64,000 nt of DNA from Kocuria sp. (GCA_030454085.1 JAKDJD010000003.1:1-64000), one strand, 5' to 3'; positions 47,160-56,585 are shown, numbered from the stretch's first letter. The notes: generated from the letters alone by a model not told the origin. A program made the numbers and translations.

Positions 47160-47836
47160 GAGGCCATCTCCTCGACGCGCCGCCCACCGCTGTCCCGTGA
47201 GGGCGCGACCGGACTCCGGACGATCTCCTCGGTCGTGCACACCTGTCCACACCGTCCGGCGACGTACTCGAGCGCCATCCGGTGGTGCGAGAGATCGAAA
47301 TCGGCTTGGGCATCCGCGACGAAGAACACCTGAATGCCCTCCATATACGCTTTCAAGGCCGTGGTCAGGCACCCGATATGTGAGTAGACGCCGGCGATCA
47401 CCAGCTGGTCCCGCCCGTGATTGCGCAACCTGTAATCCAGGTCGGTGCGGTAGAACGCGCTGTACCTCCACTTGGTCAGGACGGCGTCCCGCTCATCGGG
47501 AGCAAGCTCGTCGATGATGCCGGCGGCGTGCTCATTCGTCAGTCCGGGACCCCAGAAATCAGTCAGAAGCTGGCGATCGGCCGGGTCCTGGGACGGAGGT
47601 TGCGCCGTGTAAACCACCGGGGCGCCTGCTTCGTGGAAGAAGTCGCGCAGGACGCGGGACTGCTCGACGGCGGTCTCGATCTGGGAGCCGGGACTCCGGT
47701 CGAAGGCATCGACGAAATGGTTCTGCATGTCGTGGACGAGCAGCAGCGCCCGGTTCGGATCGAACTGCCACTCGGTTCTGTTGGGCCACGGCGACTCGGC
47801 GTCGAGGGTGTACGGATCAATACTGGGCAGGGGCAA
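47156..47836 (-). CDS. entB: isochorismatase (EntB lyase domain only)
   Basis: A 226-residue isochorismatase that makes 2,3-dihydro-2,3-dihydroxybenzoate and pyruvate. The catalytic triad region is visible: Asp in LLVHDMQNHFVDAF, Lys in VLTKWRYSAFYRTDL and Cys in YSHIGCLTTALKAYM (about residue 155). Enterobacterial EntB has an added C-terminal aryl carrier domain; here it is missing, and the carrier is a separate gene at 59377. The start is a TTG with GAGGAG upstream, and the family N-terminus (PLPSIDPYTL) begins there. Confidence 0.94.
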   Translation of the reverse strand: MPLPSIDPYTLDAESPWPNRTEWQFDPNRALLLVHDMQNHFVDAFDRSPGSQIETAVEQSRVLRDFFHEAGAPVVYTAQPPSQDPADRQLLTDFWGPGLTNEHAAGIIDELAPDERDAVLTKWRYSAFYRTDLDYRLRNHGRDQLVIAGVYSHIGCLTTALKAYMEGIQVFFVADAQADFDLSHHRMALEYVAGRCGQVCTTEEIVRSPVAPSRDSGGRRVEEMAS

Positions 47837-49178
47837 TGGAACTCCTCATCGATGGGTCGAAGAAACTGTCCGAATTCCGCTCTTCGTGCGGTTCGGTCCT
47901 CAGCGCTCGGGCCAGGCCGTCGACGACGGCGCCGCGCCACCACGCGAAGTCATGACCGCCGGTGTACATGGTCAGCGCGCTGGACCACCCGGCGTCGAGC
48001 ATGGTCCGGTGCAGGATTCGACCCCGCGGGACGGTGAGGCCCTCGCGCTCGCCGATCGCGATCTCCACGGACACGTCCTGGGGAGTCGAGGACTGGTACC
48101 GCTCGGTGATCCAGTCCATGCCCTCACGGGTCCCGAGATCGTGCGGTTTCGAGGCTCCGTCGGGGGTCCACCAGAGCGAGGGGGAGTGGGCGAGGGCGTG
48201 TCCGAAAGCGTGAGGCAGGTCCAGGGCGGCGACCAGCGCAGAGAGGCCACCCAGGCTCTGTCCGGCGATGATCCGGCCGTCGCGTCCCCTGAGCTCGATA
48301 CCCACGGTCCGGGCGCAGTCCTCGGCCCACTCCGTCGCGTCCTCCGCGACGTCGCGCAGGAATCCCGTGTTCGCCCCGAGACACGCGATCCGGTCAGGGG
48401 TGTCGTTGTTGGCGATGCCCAGAACGGCCACCGGAGGAATCCGGCCCGAGTCCGTGGCCGCCTCCAATGCGTAGGGCAACCAGAGGTTTCCGAACCAGTT
48501 CTCGGCGTCGAAGATCGTGAGCAGGGCAAGGGGTGCTGCATGGCGCTCGTCCTTCACCGGGGACGGGAGGTACAGCCAGTGGTCCCTTGCGCGGCCCGAG
48601 GTCTCGGCGCGGGGAAGAGCCCTGACGTCTCGCACGATGCGCCCGCGCAACGTGCGGGACCTGTGGTCGTCCCATTCCTGTTGGGCCGGAGCCGTGGGTC
48701 CGGAGTAGACCGACAGGCCGTGCCGCCCCCGGTCCACCAGGGGCTGCCCGGGGTTGAGAGGGTCGAGCAAGGAATCGTAGGCGTTGAACCGAGGGGGACC
48801 GGAGCGTCGCTGCTGTTCCGGGGACATGGGCGTGAAGGCGTAACTGACGCGCAGGGACGGTTCGAGCTCGAGGGTTCGGACCCAGATGTCCGTCCCGGGG
48901 ACGTGCCGCATCAGTCCGTGGTCGTAGAGGGCCTTGTCCGTCACGCGGTTCATGGCCAGGTGGACGGATTCGGAACCCTCGGCGTCGTCGCGGACGTGCT
49001 TGCCCCGCCACAGGAAGGTGACGAGGTCCGACCCGGGGTCCACCATGGGGGTCCCGCGACGAGAGACCTCGGCCCACCACCGTTCCAATTCCTCGCACGT
49101 CGCGTTCTTCATGGTTCGGGCGATCGACTCCTCGTCCAGGAAGCCCGTGGTCTCCAGGGCGTGTGTCGGGGTCTTCAT
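47817..49178 (-). CDS. Fes/IroD-type catecholate siderophore esterase
   Basis: A 453-residue alpha/beta hydrolase without a signal peptide, so probably cytosolic, as Fes and IroD are. The nucleophile motif GQSLGGLSA lies near residue 308, and GGHDFAWWRG near the end supplies the catalytic His. An N-terminal region of about 180 residues (TFLWRGKH; VHLAMNRVTDK) corresponds to the Fes N-domain. It would cut the trilactone of ferric enterobactin or its glucosylated form to free iron after uptake. First gene of the esterase-entB-entA-entC operon; its end overlaps entB by 20 bp. ATG at 49178 fits better than the longer frame. Confidence 0.92.
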   Translation of the reverse strand: MKTPTHALETTGFLDEESIARTMKNATCEELERWWAEVSRRGTPMVDPGSDLVTFLWRGKHVRDDAEGSESVHLAMNRVTDKALYDHGLMRHVPGTDIWVRTLELEPSLRVSYAFTPMSPEQQRRSGPPRFNAYDSLLDPLNPGQPLVDRGRHGLSVYSGPTAPAQQEWDDHRSRTLRGRIVRDVRALPRAETSGRARDHWLYLPSPVKDERHAAPLALLTIFDAENWFGNLWLPYALEAATDSGRIPPVAVLGIANNDTPDRIACLGANTGFLRDVAEDATEWAEDCARTVGIELRGRDGRIIAGQSLGGLSALVAALDLPHAFGHALAHSPSLWWTPDGASKPHDLGTREGMDWITERYQSSTPQDVSVEIAIGEREGLTVPRGRILHRTMLDAGWSSALTMYTGGHDFAWWRGAVVDGLARALRTEPHEERNSDSFFDPSMRSSIAPAQY

Positions 49179-49430
49179 CGTCGGAGCTCGTCCTTGCGTA
49201 TCGGGGTGCACTGTCCTGTGGCCACCAAGTGGCCCATAAAATAAGCTACAGAAATCTAAGCTATTCCACACGGACTCGGGAGGCGCAAGCTGGATGTGCC
49301 GTAAGTCTCCGGTATGACGCCTGGATTCGGGAAGGGCGGTAGTCAATGGACTTTGCTTCGGCGATTTGGTTAGGCTCTACAAACGCCGGGCAAAGCCAGG
49401 CCAAGCTCCCCCAATTTTGCAAGGAATCCC
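49179..49430. promoter_or_regulatory. divergent control region of the siderophore locus
   Basis: This 252-bp gap separates the esterase-ent operon from iroB. It holds GGCCAC-CAA-GTGGCC (49220-49234), an AT-rich imperfect inverted repeat AATAAGCT...AAGCTATT (49240-49266), and the candidate iron box described separately. A possible iroB promoter is TGGACT (49347-49352), 18 bp, TAGGCT (49371-49376). No coding sequence is seen. Confidence 0.6.
49365..49383 (+). promoter_or_regulatory. candidate DtxR/IdeR-type iron box
   Basis: The 19 bases TTTGGTTAGGCTCTACAAA match the DtxR/IdeR consensus TTAGGTTAGGCTAACCTAA at 14 positions, with the left half and centre (GGTTAGGCT) exact. It overlaps the suggested -10 of iroB and ends 47 bp before the start codon, the right place for iron-dependent repression. 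No regulator gene is in the window. Confidence 0.55.
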
Positions 49431-50546
49431 ATGAGAGTTCTCGTCATCGGTCCGCCCCTCTACGGACTCTTGTACCCCGTGATCTCGCTGGCGCAGGGCC
49501 TGAGGGCCTCGGGTCACGAGGTCGTCGTGGGGACCGCCGGAGACATGTCGCACCGTGTGGCCGAAGCCGGCCTGGTGTCCTTCGACGCGGCACCCGGCCT
49601 GGACCCCGACGCCGAGTACCGGCGTCGTGAGGACGAGCGGAAACAGGCCAATATTGGGACCGCGCCGGGAGACTTCTCCTTCTTCAGCCACGAAATGACG
49701 GACCGTCTCGTGGAATTCACCGGTTCGTGGATGCCTGACCTGATCGTCTATCCGCCGCTGGGCGTGGTCGGGCGACTCCTGGGCGCCAGATTCGGCATCC
49801 CCACGGTCCTGCAGACCGTGGGCTTCGCCCACCAGCAGAAGCACGTGGACACGGTGACCCACTCCCTCCGCGAGAAGTTCGAGCAGCACGGCGTCGCCGA
49901 ACCCCGCGAGGACCTGGCCTGGCTCGACGTCGCGCCGCCGAGCATGAGCGTGCTCGACCACCCGTCCGAGCTGACCATGCCACTGCGGTATGTGCCGTAC
50001 AACGGAGGCGCGATCTTCCAGGACTGGTGGGTCCGGCCGGAGCGGCCTCGGGTGCTCGTCAGCCTCGGCACGCTGAAGCCCATGGTCGATGGGCTCGACC
50101 TGATCGACTGGGTTCTCCACCGGGCCGACGAACTCGACGCCCAGGTGGTTCTGCAGCTCAAGGACAACGCCCGGGAAGAGCTCGTGGACGAGCTGCCGAG
50201 CAACGTGACCCTCACCGACTGGATCCCGATGGGCGGACTGGTCGAGAACTCGGATGTGTTCATTCATCACGGTGGTGCCGGCAATACGTTCACCGCTCTG
50301 GCCGCGGGTGTGCCTCAGATCGTCTTCGGCGAGGGGGCCGACCGCCCGATGAACGCGAGGATCGTGCAGGAGCGCGGTTGCGGCATCGTTCCCGGCGACG
50401 GCGGTCTCACCGCCGAGACGATCCGCTCCGTCGTTCACGGTCCCGAGTACAGGGAACAGGCGGAAGAAGTTCGGTCCGAGATCCGCGGCATGCCTGGCCC
50501 TGCCGAGGTGGCCGATCGTCTCTCCGGCGCGCTGGTGGGGGTGTAG
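49431..50546 (+). CDS. iroB: IroB-like enterobactin C-glucosyltransferase
   Basis: A 371-residue GT-B glycosyltransferase, the same length as enterobacterial IroB as I recall it. The N-terminus (GPPLYGLLYPVISLAQGLRA), FDAAPGLD, YPPLGVVG, MQ/LQTVGFAH, YVPYNGGAIF, VSLGTLKPMVDGLDLIDWV and the nucleotide-sugar motif HHGGAGNTFTALAAGVPQIV (about residue 279) closely follow IroB over its whole length. IroB attaches glucose through a C-C bond to the DHB rings of enterobactin, giving salmochelins. SD AAGGAA precedes the ATG. It is the first gene of the plus-strand operon. Identity is from remembered sequence, not a search. Confidence 0.9.
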   Translation: MRVLVIGPPLYGLLYPVISLAQGLRASGHEVVVGTAGDMSHRVAEAGLVSFDAAPGLDPDAEYRRREDERKQANIGTAPGDFSFFSHEMTDRLVEFTGSWMPDLIVYPPLGVVGRLLGARFGIPTVLQTVGFAHQQKHVDTVTHSLREKFEQHGVAEPREDLAWLDVAPPSMSVLDHPSELTMPLRYVPYNGGAIFQDWWVRPERPRVLVSLGTLKPMVDGLDLIDWVLHRADELDAQVVLQLKDNAREELVDELPSNVTLTDWIPMGGLVENSDVFIHHGGAGNTFTALAAGVPQIVFGEGADRPMNARIVQERGCGIVPGDGGLTAETIRSVVHGPEYREQAEEVRSEIRGMPGPAEVADRLSGALVGV

Positions 50547-50657
50547 ACGATCGTATCTACCACCGAATCCCAGACGGATCGTGAACACGACGAAGGGTAC
50601 CTCCGGCGCCTGCTGAGGGTTTGTTGCGAATTCCCGGGCCTCGTCGGGCTCATCCTC

Positions 50658-53600
50658 GTGGTATCCGTGGCGACCATCGCGGCCGTCGTCGCTGGCCCCC
50701 TCCTGACCAGGCAAGGCGTCAACGGCGCTATGGCCGGCGACGTGTCCCAGCTGTGGTGGCTCGGTGCGGGTCTGGTCGGAATCGCGGCCTTCGACTTCCT
50801 GGGCGATTACCTCCGCCGGTTCACCGCGGGAAAGCTGTCCCTCCGGGTGCAGCACAGGCTCCGCAGCCGCGTCTTCGACTCGATCCAGCGACTCGACGGC
50901 CCGGCCCAGGACTCACTGCGCACCGGGCAGGTGGTCTCCAGGACCAATAACGACCTCCAGCAGGTCCAGTCCATGATGCAGATGTGCCCCGTGCCCGTCT
51001 CCGTCATCTCCTACTACGTGTTCGGCATCGCGGTCATGCTCTGGCTCTCGCCGAGCCTGACCCTGATCGCCGTCGGCGTGGTCGCCCTGTTGGGCTTCAC
51101 CGCGTGGCGGACGCGCAAGCGCGTCTTCGAGACCTCGGCCGCCGCCCAGCACGACGTCGGGCAGATCACCGAGAACATCAGGTCCGCCCTGTCCGGAATC
51201 TCCGTGGTCAAATCTTTCGTTCAGGAGACGAGGCATATCCGGTGGGTCGAGAAGGCCAGCCGATCGTTGTTCTCGCGCCGCATGCAAACGATGCGTGCGC
51301 AGGCGGCCCCGAGCGCGACCATGCTCGCGCTGCCTCCGGCCGGCCAGGCGGCGCTCCTGCTCGTCGGCGGCTGGCAAGTCACCACGGGCCGGTTGGATCT
51401 GGGGACCTTCGTTGCCTTCTCCACGTACCTGAGCATGCTCACGGGACCGACCCGCGTGATGGCGTCGTTCCTGGTGATCGCTCAGAGGACGCGCACGTGC
51501 GCCGAGCGCATCTTCGAACTGATGGATGCTCGCCCCGAGATGAAGGACGGCGCGGAACACCCGCCCCGCAGCACGGGCCTCCAACTGAAGAACATCTCCT
51601 TCGGCTACACCTCGGACGAACCCGTGCTCCACGACGTCAGCCTGACCGTTCGGCCCGGTGAAACGGTGGCCGTAGTCGGCGCATCCGGGTCCGGCAAGTC
51701 GACCCTGGCCCTGCTCGCGCCCCGGTTCTACGACGTCACCGGAGGATCGGTGCTGATCGGCGATCCCGCCGCGGGGGAGACGACCGAGACGGACGGCCAG
51801 CGCGACATCCGTGAGCTCAGGCTCTCGGAACTGAGACAGGAAGTCGGCGTCGTCTTCGAGGACCCCTTCCTTTTCCGCGCGACCGTGCGGGAGAACATTG
51901 CGTACGGGACCCCGGACAGCTCCGAAGAGCAGGTGCGTGCGGCCGCGATCGCCGCGGGCGCCGATGAGTTCATCGTCCAGATGGAGCATGCCTACGAGAC
52001 CGAACTGGCCGAGGGCGGTCGGAACCTCTCCGGCGGGCAGCGGCAACGTATCGCCCTCGCGAGGGCTCTGCTCACACAACCGAGAGTATTGATCGTCGAC
52101 GACGCCACGAGCTCCGTGGACGCGACCACCGAGAGCGGCATCAATGCGACCCTGCGTCGATACGCCAGGTCCGGGGCGGGGAGTCATCCAGGTGACGCGG
52201 CGGATCCGGCGTCGTCCAAGTGCACTCTGCTCATCGCCCGCCGTCGGAGCACGCTCGAGATCGCCGACAGGATCGTCGTGCTCGACGACGGCCGAACGGT
52301 CGGCGAAGGAACCCGCGAGGAGCTGATGCGTTCCTGCCCGCAGTTCGCCGATCTCATGGCCGGCGGGCACGAGGAAATCGACCGGGTTTCCGGAGAATCG
52401 GATCTCTGGCCCGACGCCGAGACCACGGAACCAACGAAGCCCGCGCTCGGCGCCGACGTGCCGGAGGACGCGCAGGCCGACCGGGGCGGCTGGCTCACGC
52501 GGCTTCCCGACGCCGCGGCGTCGATGGCCGCCGACCCGAAGGTCACCCGCGTGGCCCAGATGCTGAAACCGGTCAAGGGGCTTTTCACGGCGGCACTGGT
52601 GCTCATCGCCCTGAGCTCGTTGGCCACCGTGCTGGTCCCGCTCATGATCCAACGCGGGATCGATGAAGGCATCGCCCCGGGCGATCACAGGACCCTGCTG
52701 TTCTACGCGATCCTGGCGTGGTCCCTCATCGCCGGAGACTGGATCTTCTACATCGGTCAGTCCTTGTTCAGTGCGAAGGGGTCGGAGTCCGTGCAATACG
52801 GGGTCAGGGTGCGCAGCTTCAGGCACGTGCTCGGATTCTCCCTGCCGTACTTCGAGAAGGAACAGGGCGGCCAGGTCATGACGCGGCTGACGGTCGACGT
52901 GGACTCGCTCTCGCGATTCCTGCAATCCGGCTTGGTCAACGGGTTGATGTCCCTGATCACGATGTTCGGTATCGGTGTCGCGATGCTCGTGTTCAATCCA
53001 TTGTTGGCCGTCATCGCCTTGTCCCCGATTCCGCTGGTCCTGGTCGCCACGATCATCTTCCAGCGTCTCTCGACCAAGGCCTACGACAGGGCCAGGGAAG
53101 ACATCGGGAAAGTCAACAGCTCCTTGCAGGAGAACATCTCGGGCCTGCGCGTGGTGCAGTCCCACGGGAAGCAGTCGATCGCTTCCCAGTTCTTCCAGAA
53201 GGTCTCGGACGCATACAGGGTCTCCCGCGAAAAGGCCCAACGGTACATCGCTCTGTACTTCCCGTTCGTGGTCTTTTGTTCGCAGGTCTCGAACGCCCTC
53301 GTCCTGGTCGCCGGCGCACGGTTCGTTGCGGACGGGACGGTGACCCCCGGTGTCCTGGCCGCGTTCCTGTTGTTCCTCGGGCAGTTCTACGGGCCGATCC
53401 AACAGCTGGCGAATATTTTCGATTCCTTCCAGCAGGCGCGGATCGGGCAGAAGCGCACGGACGAGCTGCTCGCGATGCCGCAGGAGGAGGCCGACGTCGT
53501 CGACAGCGATCGTACGGCCGCGGATGCGTCCCGGCTTTCGGGTCACATCCGCCTCGACGATGTCTCCTACACGCACGACGGCGCCGTCGAACCCGCCCTC

Positions 53601-54287
53601 AAGAACGTCGATCTCACCCTGGACCAGGGGTCCAGCCTTGCCGTCGTCGGAAGCACCGGCGCCGGCAAGACCACCTTGGTCAAGGTCATGGCCTGGCTCT
53701 ACGAGGCCGAGACCGGGCGGGTCGAGATCGGGGACCGGGACAGGGGAGGCCTCGACCGTGAGACGTACCGTCGTCGCGTCGGGGTCGTGGGCCAGGCGCC
53801 TCACCTATTCGACACCACGATCGCCGAGAACATCCGCTACGCGCGCCCCGATGCGACGGACGCCGAGGTCGAGGCCGCAGCCCGACGCAGCGGCGCGATC
53901 CTGGCCATCGCCCGCCTGCCTCGCGGATTCCGTTACCAGGTCGACGACGGCGGATCGAACCTCGCGCAGGGCCACCGGCAACTCATCGCCCTCGCGAGGG
54001 CCGAGCTCGCCGGAACCGATCTGCTCCTGCTCGACGAAGCCACGGCGCACCTCGATGCCGCCTCGCAATCGGCCGTCATGGACGCGGTCGCCGCAACCGA
54101 TGCGACCACGGTCATCGTGGCGCACCGTTTGGCGACGGCGGCCCGGTGCGACCGCATCGCCGTCATGGAACACGGCCGGATCGTGGAGTTCGGAACCCAC
54201 GACGACCTGCTCGCGCAGGGCGGCCGGTACCGGCGACTCCATGCGTCGGCCGAAGCGGCCGTCGGCGCGCCAACGACCTCGGGCTGA
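50658..54287 (+). CDS. iroC: IroC-like fused ABC siderophore exporter
   Basis: A 1209-residue protein with two full TMD-ATPase halves, the IroC layout, for export of glucosylated enterobactin. ATPase 1: Walker A GASGSGKST (about 340), signature LSGGQRQRI (about 456), but Walker B is LIVDDATSSVD (Asp in place of catalytic Glu) and the H-loop is IARRRST (Arg for His). ATPase 2: GSTGAGKTT (about 997), a variant signature LAQGHRQL (about 1101), intact LLLLDEATAHLD and VAHRLAT. So one ATP site is consensus and the other degenerate. The GTG at 50658 removes part of the first helix; the frame is open back to 50547 without a standard start. Confidence 0.88.
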   Translation: MVSVATIAAVVAGPLLTRQGVNGAMAGDVSQLWWLGAGLVGIAAFDFLGDYLRRFTAGKLSLRVQHRLRSRVFDSIQRLDGPAQDSLRTGQVVSRTNNDLQQVQSMMQMCPVPVSVISYYVFGIAVMLWLSPSLTLIAVGVVALLGFTAWRTRKRVFETSAAAQHDVGQITENIRSALSGISVVKSFVQETRHIRWVEKASRSLFSRRMQTMRAQAAPSATMLALPPAGQAALLLVGGWQVTTGRLDLGTFVAFSTYLSMLTGPTRVMASFLVIAQRTRTCAERIFELMDARPEMKDGAEHPPRSTGLQLKNISFGYTSDEPVLHDVSLTVRPGETVAVVGASGSGKSTLALLAPRFYDVTGGSVLIGDPAAGETTETDGQRDIRELRLSELRQEVGVVFEDPFLFRATVRENIAYGTPDSSEEQVRAAAIAAGADEFIVQMEHAYETELAEGGRNLSGGQRQRIALARALLTQPRVLIVDDATSSVDATTESGINATLRRYARSGAGSHPGDAADPASSKCTLLIARRRSTLEIADRIVVLDDGRTVGEGTREELMRSCPQFADLMAGGHEEIDRVSGESDLWPDAETTEPTKPALGADVPEDAQADRGGWLTRLPDAAASMAADPKVTRVAQMLKPVKGLFTAALVLIALSSLATVLVPLMIQRGIDEGIAPGDHRTLLFYAILAWSLIAGDWIFYIGQSLFSAKGSESVQYGVRVRSFRHVLGFSLPYFEKEQGGQVMTRLTVDVDSLSRFLQSGLVNGLMSLITMFGIGVAMLVFNPLLAVIALSPIPLVLVATIIFQRLSTKAYDRAREDIGKVNSSLQENISGLRVVQSHGKQSIASQFFQKVSDAYRVSREKAQRYIALYFPFVVFCSQVSNALVLVAGARFVADGTVTPGVLAAFLLFLGQFYGPIQQLANIFDSFQQARIGQKRTDELLAMPQEEADVVDSDRTAADASRLSGHIRLDDVSYTHDGAVEPALKNVDLTLDQGSSLAVVGSTGAGKTTLVKVMAWLYEAETGRVEIGDRDRGGLDRETYRRRVGVVGQAPHLFDTTIAENIRYARPDATDAEVEAAARRSGAILAIARLPRGFRYQVDDGGSNLAQGHRQLIALARAELAGTDLLLLDEATAHLDAASQSAVMDAVAATDATTVIVAHRLATAARCDRIAVMEHGRIVEFGTHDDLLAQGGRYRRLHASAEAAVGAPTTSG

Positions 54288-54353
54288 CGAACCCTCCGTC
54301 AGCCCGCCCAGGAACGGGGCCGCCCCAGGCCCCCTGAGAAAAGGAAAGAAATC

Positions 54354-55520
54354 ATGTCACCGCGCTATGAGAATGAACCACACCTCGCCACGACGGACAC
54401 CGAATTCGCCGGTTCGTCCGAATCCGCCTCAAGGGCCGAGCGGAGGCAGGGACAGATCTCCGGACGACGTCGTTCCGGGTCCGCCGCCGGGGTGATCGCG
54501 GCGCTGGGCATCGGCGCCCTCGTGCTGTCGGGATGCGGCGACGCAGGCAGCACCACCTCGGAAGCCGATCAGGCGAGTGCCAGCTCGTCGGAGACGACCG
54601 GCGACAGCCAACAGGTCAAGCTGCCCTCGGGCTGGAAGCACGCGGTGGGGACCACCGATTTCCAGGACGTCCGGGCCGAAAGCAAACTGCCCACCACGGT
54701 GACCGACGGGACCGGGAGCGAGGTGACGGTCAAGGATGCGTCCAAGATCATTTCCGCCGGTGACGGCATTTCCTCGACTCTGGCCGCGCTGGGCCTCAAG
54801 GACAAGATCTATGCGGCCCCGAACAACAGCACCTCCTCCGCGGGCAAGGACGCTCCCGAGCACTTCGAGTTCAGCAAGCAGACCGGCACGGAAGGCCTGT
54901 TGGCTCTGGACGGATCGCTGTTCATCGGTGACAACACCAAGCGCCACGGAGACGTCGCCAAGCAGTTCCGCGACGCCGGAACGGATGCAGTCGTCGTCGA
55001 CGACCAACAGAGCCAGGCCGAGAAGCTCCAGGCCGTCGCCGACTACGTGGGTGCTCACGACGCCGGGACCAAGCTGGTCGACAAGCTGAACTCCGACATG
55101 GATGCGGCCAAGAAGAAGGTCGACAAGTCCGACCTCAAGGGACACAAGGTCATCCAGGTGACCGCGACCGGTGCGGGTGGCGCAAACTCCGTGGCAGGAA
55201 CCGGGACGCCCGGGACCGAAATGATCGAGAACCTCGGCATGACCTCGGTCGGGGCCGACAGCGGGCTCCGCGGCCTGTCCCGTGAGTTCAGCAATGAGGG
55301 CATTCTCGCCTCGGATCCTGACGTGATCGTGATGGCCGAATCCGATCTCGAGGCCTGGGGCGGCGAGGACGGCCTGTGGGACGCCTTCCCGACCCTGAAG
55401 GAGACGAAGGCCGGGAAAGAGAAGCACATCGTCGTCATGCCCGACGCCCAGATCCGCTACTCGAGCCCGGAGCTGGGAGCCGGTGCCGAAGCGCTCGCCA
55501 AAGCGATCTCGGAGTTCTGA
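54354..55520 (+). CDS. substrate-binding lipoprotein, HmuT-like
   Basis: A 388-residue binding protein. A basic N-region (RRQGQISGRRRSGSAAG) and hydrophobic core end in the lipobox LVLSGC (Cys about residue 61), so it is a membrane-anchored lipoprotein. The clamshell domain of the TroA/FepB type follows; ISAGDGISSTLAALGL, TEGLLALDGSLFIGDN and RDAGTDAVVVDDQQ resemble haem-binding HmuT more than FepB. Given its place between iroC and entE, it more likely receives the ferric catecholate, but haem cannot be excluded. AAAGGAAAG precedes the ATG. The permease and ATPase genes follow directly. Confidence 0.85.
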   Translation: MSPRYENEPHLATTDTEFAGSSESASRAERRQGQISGRRRSGSAAGVIAALGIGALVLSGCGDAGSTTSEADQASASSSETTGDSQQVKLPSGWKHAVGTTDFQDVRAESKLPTTVTDGTGSEVTVKDASKIISAGDGISSTLAALGLKDKIYAAPNNSTSSAGKDAPEHFEFSKQTGTEGLLALDGSLFIGDNTKRHGDVAKQFRDAGTDAVVVDDQQSQAEKLQAVADYVGAHDAGTKLVDKLNSDMDAAKKKVDKSDLKGHKVIQVTATGAGGANSVAGTGTPGTEMIENLGMTSVGADSGLRGLSREFSNEGILASDPDVIVMAESDLEAWGGEDGLWDAFPTLKETKAGKEKHIVVMPDAQIRYSSPELGAGAEALAKAISEF

Positions 55521-55526
55521 TCCCGC

Positions 55527-56585
55527 ATGCCGATGACACGCAGTGAATCCGGCGGGACCGACATCCGCCGACTACCGCTGGCCGGGACCCTGATCGTGGG
55601 GCTCGTGCTCCTGGCAGGGCTCATGGTCGTGTCCGTCTCGATCGGACCGGTGCGGGTCGTGCTCACCGACGTGGTGCACATCCTGCTGTCTCCGGTCCTC
55701 GGCGGGGACGACTCGCTCAGTCAGAGGGACGTCTCGGTGGTCTGGCAGTTGCGGGTTCCCCGAATCCTGCTGGGCGTCATGGTCGGCGCGGCGCTGGCGA
55801 TCTCTGGGGCGTGCCTCCAGAGCCTGTTCAACAACCCGCTGGCCGACCCCGGCATCGTCGGGGTCACCAGCGGGGCCTCGGTCGGTGCGGTCGGGGCGAT
55901 CGTGCTGGCCGGCGGCTTCGCGTCCCAATGGGTCGTCCCGCTGGGGGCTTTCGCCGCCGGTCTGGCCGTGACCGGGCTGATCTACGCGCTGGCCAGGCCG
56001 GGGCGGACCACCGGGACGGCGCGCATGCTGCTCGTCGGCATCGCGGTCGGCTCGGCGTGTCAGGCCCTCGTGGGTTTCTTCACGTACATCGCCGACGACA
56101 GCCAGCTTCAGACCCTGGTGTTCTGGCAGATGGGCTCGCTCGGGCGAGCCAACTGGGCCCAGCTGGTCGGTGTTCTCCCGATCTTCCTGATAGGTCTCCT
56201 CCTGGTTCTGCGTCTCTCGAAGACGCTCGATGTGCTGACCCTGGGGGAGAGGCAGGCCCAGCATCTGGGCCTCAACGTGAAGTTGAGCCGGCTCGCGATC
56301 ATCGTGACCACGGCGCTCCTGACGGCGGCCGCGGTGGCCTTCGCCGGATCGATCGGATTCGTCGGGCTCGTGGTCCCGCACATCATGAGGTTCCTCGTGG
56401 GCCCCGGCCACAAGGCCCTGCTCCCGGCCTCCGCGATCGCGGGCGCCGTCCTGGTGGTTGCGGCGGATGCCGCGTCTCGCACGCTCAACCCGCCGACCGA
56501 GATCCCGATCGGGCTGTTCACGGCCGCCGTCGGTGCGCCGTTCTTCCTGTTCCTGATCCTTCGTGAGAAGAGGAGGATCTCATGA
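55527..56585 (+). CDS. FecCD-family permease, HmuU-like
   Basis: A 352-residue iron-complex permease with about ten transmembrane segments. Family blocks are LRVPRILLGVMVGAALAISG, LFNNPLADPGIVGVTSG, FWQMGSLGRANW, LGERQAQHLGLNV and GSIGFVGLVVPHIMRFLVGP. FTYIADDSQLQ is close to haem permease HmuU. Only one permease gene is present, so it must form a homodimer, as HmuU/BtuC do, instead of a FepD-FepG pair. It starts 6 bp after the binding-protein stop and overlaps the ATPase start (ATGA). Confidence 0.9.
   Translation: MPMTRSESGGTDIRRLPLAGTLIVGLVLLAGLMVVSVSIGPVRVVLTDVVHILLSPVLGGDDSLSQRDVSVVWQLRVPRILLGVMVGAALAISGACLQSLFNNPLADPGIVGVTSGASVGAVGAIVLAGGFASQWVVPLGAFAAGLAVTGLIYALARPGRTTGTARMLLVGIAVGSACQALVGFFTYIADDSQLQTLVFWQMGSLGRANWAQLVGVLPIFLIGLLLVLRLSKTLDVLTLGERQAQHLGLNVKLSRLAIIVTTALLTAAAVAFAGSIGFVGLVVPHIMRFLVGPGHKALLPASAIAGAVLVVAADAASRTLNPPTEIPIGLFTAAVGAPFFLFLILREKRRIS

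Noticed and set aside
47817..49178. Mycolyltransferase or secreted esterase D
   Set aside because: No signal peptide is present and the N-terminal Fes-like region plus operon with entBAC fit a cytosolic siderophore esterase.
50913..53804. A 963-codon minus-strand open frame across iroC
   Set aside because: The plus-strand frame has complete ABC transporter motifs; the antisense frame has low-complexity composition only.
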